DNA from: Nitrospira sp.
Lineage (GTDB): Bacteria; Nitrospirota; Nitrospiria; Nitrospirales; Nitrospiraceae
Assembly (NCBI GenBank): GCA_022226935.1
Contig: CP092081.1
Location: forward strand, 4,144,900-4,208,899
Length of the DNA: 64,000 bases
Direction: 5' to 3'
The notes beneath the pieces were generated by a model, which had not been told where the DNA came from, did no database searches, and saw only the letters and a list, made by a program, of their open reading frames with translations. The translations under genes were made by a program, and so were the position numbers. This document shows, in pieces, positions 59,317 through 64,000 of the stretch (its first letter is position 1; every line of letters starts with the position of its first letter).

Positions 59317-59481
59317 ATGAATTGTCTGAAATGCGGCGGATACATGATCATTGAGCGCGTGCTGGATTTTTATGCCAAAGACTCCAAATGGCGTTGCATC
59401 AACTGCGGGGCGACCAAGGACACCCTCGCGTCGCTTATGAAGGCTCGCAACACCTCGACCGCATCGAGCCCGACTGGCTGA
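59317..59481 (+). CDS. Small zinc-ribbon protein (54 residues)
   Basis: Starts MNCLKCGGYMIIERVLDFYAK and has a second pair WRCINCGATKDTL; four cysteines in two CxxC pairs form a zinc ribbon. ACGAAAGGAATGG provides the ribosome site. It resembles the core of the 89-residue protein at 51855 (CGG, an acidic residue after the second strand, RCxxCG). It lies 36 bases after the CbiX-like gene and may be co-transcribed. Function unknown. Confidence 0.7.
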   Translation: MNCLKCGGYMIIERVLDFYAKDSKWRCINCGATKDTLASLMKARNTSTASSPTG

Positions 59482-60023
59482 GCCCCAATTCCTTGCCTCG
59501 CCCCTCCCGCCCGATCCGCCAGCGAAGCCCGGATCGTGAAGTCCGGTTCCGCCCATGCGCCATGGAGCACGTTTGGGCCATCCGGCAGCCTGGCGCATGG
59601 TTCACAAATGTCCTGTGAACCGATTAGGCCTTCTGGCGACACGATCTCCGGCAATCGAGCATTCCCTTTCCATCCTTCAGAAACTATCCTTCTCCTTTCT
59701 GGCTTCATGCGCCGGGATCCATGCGGAATATGCGGACCGCCTAAAGTCCTAGATGCTCGAAGCTGATGCGATACCGTACCTCCTCGTCAGCAATACACTG
59801 TGGGTGAAATAGGGGCCGAAGGGATTCAGCGATGTATCAGGCGCATTTATCTCAACTATAGGACGAGATATTGCCAATAAAATACTGATTACAAAGGATT
59901 AATTTTTTTTCACCAAGCATGGTGCAGAATTCTGAGTCTCATACGTCTTAATTAGGTGACTCTGTGTTTCGATTTTCCTCTTGGCACGGGTGACGTGTTT
60001 TAACCCTCTAAAGGATTACCAAA
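59482..60023. other. Long intergenic region ahead of exbB
   Basis: No gene supported. It holds the GAGCATTCCCTTTC element and an AT-rich stretch (59870-59920) that could be a promoter or upstream activating region for the exb-tonB operon. Confidence 0.45.
59657..59670 (+). promoter_or_regulatory. Repeated element GAGCATTCCCTTTC upstream of exbB-exbD-tonB
   Basis: Identical over 14 bases to the copy ahead of cassette 3 (20441). It lies 367 bases before exbB, farther than in the sigma cases, but no other gene intervenes on this strand. Confidence 0.5.
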
Positions 60024-60449
60024 GTGGACAGCCTTAAGCACATCGTGGATTACGGGATTATCGGGCTCCTGCTGGCCCTGAGCCTCTGGGCGCTGGCAGT
60101 GGCCGCAGAGCGCTGGATCTTCTATCGGCGCATCGACCTCAGGCGATACCGCTCCCAAGAGGAATTCGAAGTGGTCCTGACGAAACGGTTGGTTGTGATC
60201 GGAACGGTGGCTGCAAATGCCCCCTACATCGGCTTGTTGGGAACAGTGCTTGGCATCATGTTGACGTTCCACACCATGGGCTCATCGGGCACCATGGCGG
60301 TTCAGACCATCATGGTCGGCTTGAGCCTCGCGCTCAAGGCCACCGCGGTTGGTCTGTTGGTAGCCATCCCATGTGTCGTGCTGAACAACGTCCTCCGGCG
60401 GCGGGTCACCGAATTGATCACCCAGTTCAAGATTCAACATGGGACGTGA
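60024..60449 (+). CDS. exbB: ExbB/TolQ-family proton channel
   Basis: A short 141-residue ExbB with the GTG start at 60024 after AAAGGATTACC. Helix 1 is YGIIGLLLALSLWALAVAAERW, then APYIGLLGTVLGIMLTFHTMG with the loop of the MotA/TolQ/ExbB domain, and LALKATAVGLLVAIPCVVLNNVL. With ExbD it forms the proton channel that powers TonB. It lacks the long N-terminal extension of some homologues. The last 11 bases overlap exbD. Confidence 0.9.
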   Translation: MDSLKHIVDYGIIGLLLALSLWALAVAAERWIFYRRIDLRRYRSQEEFEVVLTKRLVVIGTVAANAPYIGLLGTVLGIMLTFHTMGSSGTMAVQTIMVGLSLALKATAVGLLVAIPCVVLNNVLRRRVTELITQFKIQHGT

Positions 60450-60813
60450 TATCGACCAGATCAATGTGATTCCTCTGGTCGACGTCATGCTCGTTCTGTT
60501 GGTCATTGTCTTGACCACGGCCACGTTCATCACGACGGGGCAAGTGCCCGTTCAGCTGGCGAAGGCGCAGGCGGCCTCAGATCGAAAGGATGTGCCGCTC
60601 GTCGTGACTCTGACGGCGGAGGGGACGCTCTTCATGAACGATCAACCGGTTCCCCCGGACGGATTGCGGGGCATACTCAATCCCCACTCGCGCGAATCGT
60701 CTGTCCTGGTGCGCGCCGATCGAGTGACGGTCCTCGACCGATTCGTGTCCGTCGTCGATGAGATCCGCGGCTTAGGCTTCCAGCAGGTCAATCTTGAGGT
60801 GGTTCGCTCATGA
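60439..60813 (+). CDS. exbD: ExbD/TolR-family protein
   Basis: A 124-residue ExbD. DQINVIPLVDVMLVLLVIVLTTATF is the single membrane helix with the conserved Asp (PLVDVMLVLL) needed for proton use; the rest is periplasmic (LVVTLTAEGTLFMNDQPV). It overlaps exbB at its start and tonB at its end, so the three genes are translationally coupled. Confidence 0.92.
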   Translation: MGRDIDQINVIPLVDVMLVLLVIVLTTATFITTGQVPVQLAKAQAASDRKDVPLVVTLTAEGTLFMNDQPVPPDGLRGILNPHSRESSVLVRADRVTVLDRFVSVVDEIRGLGFQQVNLEVVRS

Positions 60814-61832
60814 GTCTGGCTCTGCCATTGGACACATCGCAGCGCCAGCGAGCCTCTCTCTGCTGGGCCTTTTCCATGTCGATCCACGGTCTTTTCATCG
60901 GCATGGCCGTCATGTTGCTCACGGAAATACCGCCGCCGCCCACGCCTGCCTTCAAGTGGGACGTGGCGGTCGTTCAACCAGCACCCCCTGCGGCAGAACC
61001 CGCTCCACCGCCGCCCGTAGAGTCGCAGCCGCAGCCCACGCCTCAACCGGTTACACCGCCCAAACCCAAGCAGGTTCCGGTAGCCAAGGCCGAGCCCGTC
61101 GTCCGCCAAGTGCAGAGGGTAGAGCGGCAGCCGGTCCAGCAGGTTCAGCCCGTTCAGGAAACAGTGCCGGTGCAGACGGCCCAGGCCATTCAGCAAGTCA
61201 CGACACAACAAACAGAAGCCGTAACGCGTGACGTCCAGGAGGCGGTCACGCCCGTCGCTGAAGTCGTCCAGCAGGACGTCGTCGAGCAAAGCACGCCGGC
61301 CCTGGAGGAAGTGTCGCCGTTCCAGCCGGTCACGACCGCCGAGCCTCTCACCCGTCAGGCGGAGGCTGTCGCCGCAGTCGCGGCGGTGGTGAATGAGGCT
61401 CCAGCGGTGGAATCGGTCCCCGCGCCGATTGAGGCGATTGAACAGGTCCGGCAGGAAGTGATTCAGCGACCGGTACAAACCGTCCAGCAACGCGTCGTCA
61501 AGCATCGGGCGGTCCAAGCCCGACCGGAAGCCCAGGCGGATTTCGGATGGCTCGGCCAAGAGATCTGGTCTTCAGTCGATCAACGCAAGCGCTACCCCGC
61601 CGAAGCCAAACGAAACCATTGGGAAGGCCGGGTCATCCTTCGCCTCACGATCGAACAACATGGCGCGGCAGTCCATTTATTGGCGTTGTCCCTGGAAAAA
61701 AGCTCCGGGCACTCGGTGCTGGATCGCCACACGCTTGAAATGGTCCGCAACGCCTTTCCCCTGAAGGTCAAACACCAAATGGCGCGATCAAAGATTCAAC
61801 TGGATGTGCCTTTTTCCTACCACATGGAATAA
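60810..61832 (+). CDS. tonB: TonB energy-transducing protein (second copy)
   Basis: A 340-residue TonB. Helix AFSMSIHGLFIGMAVMLLTEI with the S-x3-H signature; then a very long spacer (about residues 45-250) that is first Pro/Lys-rich and then strongly Val/Gln/Glu-rich (VQRVERQPVQQVQPVQETV). The C-terminal domain reads RYPAEAKRNHWEGRVILRLTIEQHG and SLEKSSGHSVLDRHTLEMV. Part of the exbB-exbD-tonB operon. Probably the main energy supply for the array's receptors. Confidence 0.92.
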   Translation: MSLALPLDTSQRQRASLCWAFSMSIHGLFIGMAVMLLTEIPPPPTPAFKWDVAVVQPAPPAAEPAPPPPVESQPQPTPQPVTPPKPKQVPVAKAEPVVRQVQRVERQPVQQVQPVQETVPVQTAQAIQQVTTQQTEAVTRDVQEAVTPVAEVVQQDVVEQSTPALEEVSPFQPVTTAEPLTRQAEAVAAVAAVVNEAPAVESVPAPIEAIEQVRQEVIQRPVQTVQQRVVKHRAVQARPEAQADFGWLGQEIWSSVDQRKRYPAEAKRNHWEGRVILRLTIEQHGAAVHLLALSLEKSSGHSVLDRHTLEMVRNAFPLKVKHQMARSKIQLDVPFSYHME

Positions 61833-61871
61833 TGACCCTTTCAACCGATAAACCGAATAATGGAGATTCCT

Positions 61872-62330
61872 ATGTCATTACGTCATGCCTTTGTCCATTC
61901 TGTGTTCCTGGTGACAGCCGCTTCCATCGCCGCAATGCTCTCCATGTCGGCAGAGCCGACCTTAGCGCAACACAATGGCGACAAGCCGTTCCACGCTCTC
62001 GTGACCGATGCCAAGGACATGCAAACCGACTTAAAAAACGTCGTGTTTTATTGGGAAGAAAAAGTCAGTGAGACATCGTTCATCCCGCATGAATTGAAGC
62101 ACCTCCCCGTGAAGCGAGGCACCGCCACGGTGAACATCAAGTTCGACGGGGTCAAGCAGATTGAAGTCACGGCGGCGGGGGAAAAGACCCCACCGACTCT
62201 GCATATCACGCTGACCAGCGGCAAGACGGGAGATTTTCCCTTGGCGATCGATGGAAGCTTTAAAGGCGATTCGGACTTCGGCCAAGTCGACCTCCCCGTG
62301 CATGGCTTGAAAAAACTTGAGTTTAAGTAG
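61872..62330 (+). CDS. Exported protein of unknown function in the exb-tonB operon
   Basis: A 152-residue protein. The signal peptide ends near PTLAQ. The mature part is rich in alternating hydrophobic residues (TVNIKFDGVKQIEVTAAGEK, LHITLTSGKTGDFPLAIDG), suggestive of a beta sandwich. ATG at 61872 with GGAG upstream; 61860 would also be in frame. It lies 40 bases after tonB and is probably co-transcribed. I do not recognise a family. Confidence 0.68.
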   Translation: MSLRHAFVHSVFLVTAASIAAMLSMSAEPTLAQHNGDKPFHALVTDAKDMQTDLKNVVFYWEEKVSETSFIPHELKHLPVKRGTATVNIKFDGVKQIEVTAAGEKTPPTLHITLTSGKTGDFPLAIDGSFKGDSDFGQVDLPVHGLKKLEFK

Positions 62331-62404
62331 AAGGTTAGGGTACCGCAACAAAGACGCGTTGCGAATATTTTGTTCGAAGGAGCAGGACTACCAGCACCAG
62401 CCCC

Positions 62405-63484
62405 ATGACGCTCCGTCGCACCACCTATTTCCTGATCCTCATATTGACGGCGATCTCCGTCATGTATGCCATAAAATGGATCGGCCTGACGCCGGTTCCC
62501 GCGTCAGAAGTATCAGGCGGGCCACAACCGGCAACCACCGTGGTGTTGGCTCCGGTGACGATTGACCGGATCCGGCATACCATCAAAGCGGTCGGAACAT
62601 TGCGCGCCAACGAAAGCATCATGATCCGTCCGGAGATCGCAGGACGTATCCGGCAGGTCTGGTTTGAGGAAGGCCAGGCCGTGGAGAAGGATCAGCTCCT
62701 GCTCGAACTCGACGATTCCGAGCTCCAGGCTGAATTGGCTCAGGCCGCGGCACAACTGAAGGTCTCCCGTCTCACCCATGAACGATTGAAACAGTTGGAC
62801 TTGGACGGCAAACGCTACGTGCCGAAACAGCAACTCGATGAAGTGGCGGGGGCACTCCAAGTGTCGCATGCCAACCACAGTCTGTATGCCACTCGATTGG
62901 CTAAAACGAAGATTCGCGCGCCGTTCTCGGGCATGACCGGTATCCGCCGAGTCTCACCGGGCGACTACGTCGGTACCGGTCTGGACCTCGTCAACCTGGA
63001 AGACCTGGCCCAGCTCAAGATCGACTTCAAGGTGCCGGAGACGCTCCTGCGCCATCTGGCGCCCGGCCAACCCATCGAGTTGACTACTGATGCCTATGCA
63101 GGTGACACCTTTCGCGGCACCGTGTATGTGATCGATCCGCAGGTCGAGCTGACCACCAGATCGGTCCAACTACGAGCCCGCATTCCCAATCCGCAACAAC
63201 GCCTTCGCCCGGGTATGTTCGCCCAGGTCCTCCTGACGTACGGTCAGGAAGAGCGCGCGCTGTTGATCCCCGAAGAAGCCGTCATCCCCAAACAGGGTAA
63301 GGTCTACGTCTATCTGGCCAAAGACGGCGCGGCGCAGCAGCGAGAAATCACGTTAGGCACACGCATCAAAGGGTTTGTGCAGGTGCTGAGCGGGCTCACC
63401 GAACAGGACATCGTCATTCGGGTCGGCCACCATAAACTCCAGGAGGGCGATCCCATCGTCGCCCTGACAGAACCGATCCCCTGA
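62405..63484 (+). CDS. RND efflux periplasmic adaptor (membrane-fusion protein)
   Basis: A 359-residue HlyD/AcrA-type adaptor with one N-terminal membrane helix (FLILILTAISVMYAI). The barrel-sandwich hybrid halves are TIKAVGTLRANESIMIRPEIAGRIRQVWFEEGQAVEKDQLL and KTKIRAPFSGMTGIRRVSPGDYV, with a short helical hairpin between. It links an inner-membrane RND pump to an outer-membrane channel. The pump gene follows after 19 bases. No TolC-like gene is visible in the window. Confidence 0.9.
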   Translation: MTLRRTTYFLILILTAISVMYAIKWIGLTPVPASEVSGGPQPATTVVLAPVTIDRIRHTIKAVGTLRANESIMIRPEIAGRIRQVWFEEGQAVEKDQLLLELDDSELQAELAQAAAQLKVSRLTHERLKQLDLDGKRYVPKQQLDEVAGALQVSHANHSLYATRLAKTKIRAPFSGMTGIRRVSPGDYVGTGLDLVNLEDLAQLKIDFKVPETLLRHLAPGQPIELTTDAYAGDTFRGTVYVIDPQVELTTRSVQLRARIPNPQQRLRPGMFAQVLLTYGQEERALLIPEEAVIPKQGKVYVYLAKDGAAQQREITLGTRIKGFVQVLSGLTEQDIVIRVGHHKLQEGDPIVALTEPIP

Positions 63485-63503
63485 CCTTCCACGGCATATC
63501 CCT

Positions 63504-64000
63504 ATGAGACTGTCCGCACTGTCCATCGAGCGTCCGGTCCTCGCCACCGTCGCGACACTCTTGCTGATGCTCTTCGGGATCCTGTCCTATTCGCGGCTTC
63601 CGGTCCGCGAATATCCGGACATTACCTTCCCGGTCGTGTCCGTGCTCACCGTATATCAAAGCGCCGATGCCCAATTGGTCGAAACGGATATTACCTCCGT
63701 GCTCGAAGACGCGCTCAGCGGCGTCGAGGGGCTTCGAACCCTGCGTTCGACGAGCCGGGAAGGGCTCTCCACCATCAGCCTCGAATTTACGCTCACGCGC
63801 AATCTGGATGCCGCGGCCAACGACGTGCGCGATCGGGTGGCCAGGGTGCAATCCCTGTTGCCCCAAGGCATTGAAGCGCCGCTGATCATGAAGGAAGACA
63901 GCGAATCCGACGGCATCATGTGGCTGGCCTTGATCAGCGACCGGCACAGCGAATTGGACATGACCGACTTCGCCCAGCGCCAACTCAAAGATCGGCTCGC
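63504..64000 (+). CDS. RND-family efflux pump permease, cut by right edge
   Basis: The first 165 residues of an AcrB-type pump: helix VLATVATLLLMLFGILSYSRLPV, then REYPDITFPVVSV and VETDITSVLEDALSGVEGLRTLRS, matching the PN1 entry of the periplasmic porter domain. The usual YPGAS becomes YQSAD. Rest lies outside the window, so substrate class (drugs or multivalent compounds) cannot be told. Confidence 0.88.
   Translation, partial: MRLSALSIERPVLATVATLLLMLFGILSYSRLPVREYPDITFPVVSVLTVYQSADAQLVETDITSVLEDALSGVEGLRTLRSTSREGLSTISLEFTLTRNLDAAANDVRDRVARVQSLLPQGIEAPLIMKEDSESDGIMWLALISDRHSELDMTDFAQRQLKDRL

Noticed and set aside
1-64000. CRISPR array or tandem short repeats
   Set aside because: I saw no regularly spaced direct repeats with unique spacers; repeated strings are either hairpins or the single-copy upstream element.

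Overview
The window looks like a chromosome segment of a free-living, didermic bacterium with moderately high GC. Gene content (stacked FecI/FecR/TonB-receptor cassettes, PepSY reductase-type proteins, small zinc-ribbon proteins, a cyanobacterial-type quinone methyltransferase) would fit a Nitrospira-like member of the Nitrospirota. That assignment is an inference from gene content, not something the sequence proves.

Left flank (1-7500). A cobalamin riboswitch on the minus strand runs off the left edge. It is followed by a membrane-anchored methyltransferase that closely resembles the cyanobacterial MPBQ/MSBQ methyltransferase, and a DUF4238 protein. Then comes a decayed mobile zone: the 3' half of a tRNA-Phe (GAA), a frameshifted tyrosine integrase that reads into it, two small genes (one frameshifted), and remnants of IS3 and IS110 transposases. 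This part is visibly more AT-rich than the rest.

Main array (7460-51750). A Fur-box-like site and a leader terminator precede an AraC-type regulator, a TonB and the first of seven complete plus-strand cassettes. Each cassette is an ECF sigma factor (FecI type), an anti-sigma/sensor (FecR type) and a TonB-dependent receptor with an N-terminal STN signalling domain. Receptors 1 and 3-7 are siderophore-type; receptor 2 is of the ferric-citrate FecA type. Cassettes 2, 5, 6 and 7 are followed by a PepSY transmembrane protein, a likely ferrisiderophore reductase; cassette 6 also carries an O-methyltransferase. A Fur-family repressor lies on the opposite strand between cassettes 2 and 3. Between cassettes 5 and 6 is a scar: a truncated cysC joined to a broken PepSY gene, a Doc/AbrB toxin-antitoxin pair, and an eighth cassette collapsed to FecI and FecR fragments with an in-frame fecR-receptor fusion. 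Cassettes 6 and 7 are clearly duplicates of each other.

Right flank (51800-64000). Housekeeping-like genes: a zinc-ribbon protein, a 2-Cys peroxiredoxin, a cupin, an ectonucleotide pyrophosphatase/phosphodiesterase-type enzyme, an S9 peptidase lipoprotein, an exported CbiX-like chelatase-fold protein and another zinc-ribbon protein. Then exbB-exbD-tonB, an exported protein of unknown function, and an RND efflux adaptor and pump (pump cut by the right edge).

How it fits together (inference). Each receptor would bind a different ferric chelate, signal through its STN domain to its FecR and sigma factor, and raise its own expression. ExbB-ExbD with one of two TonB proteins would energise all receptors, and PepSY proteins would release the iron. 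A short element resembling RCATTCCCTTYC lies ahead of three sigma genes and upstream of exbB, with weaker versions before three more sigma genes, so part of the array may share one upstream control.
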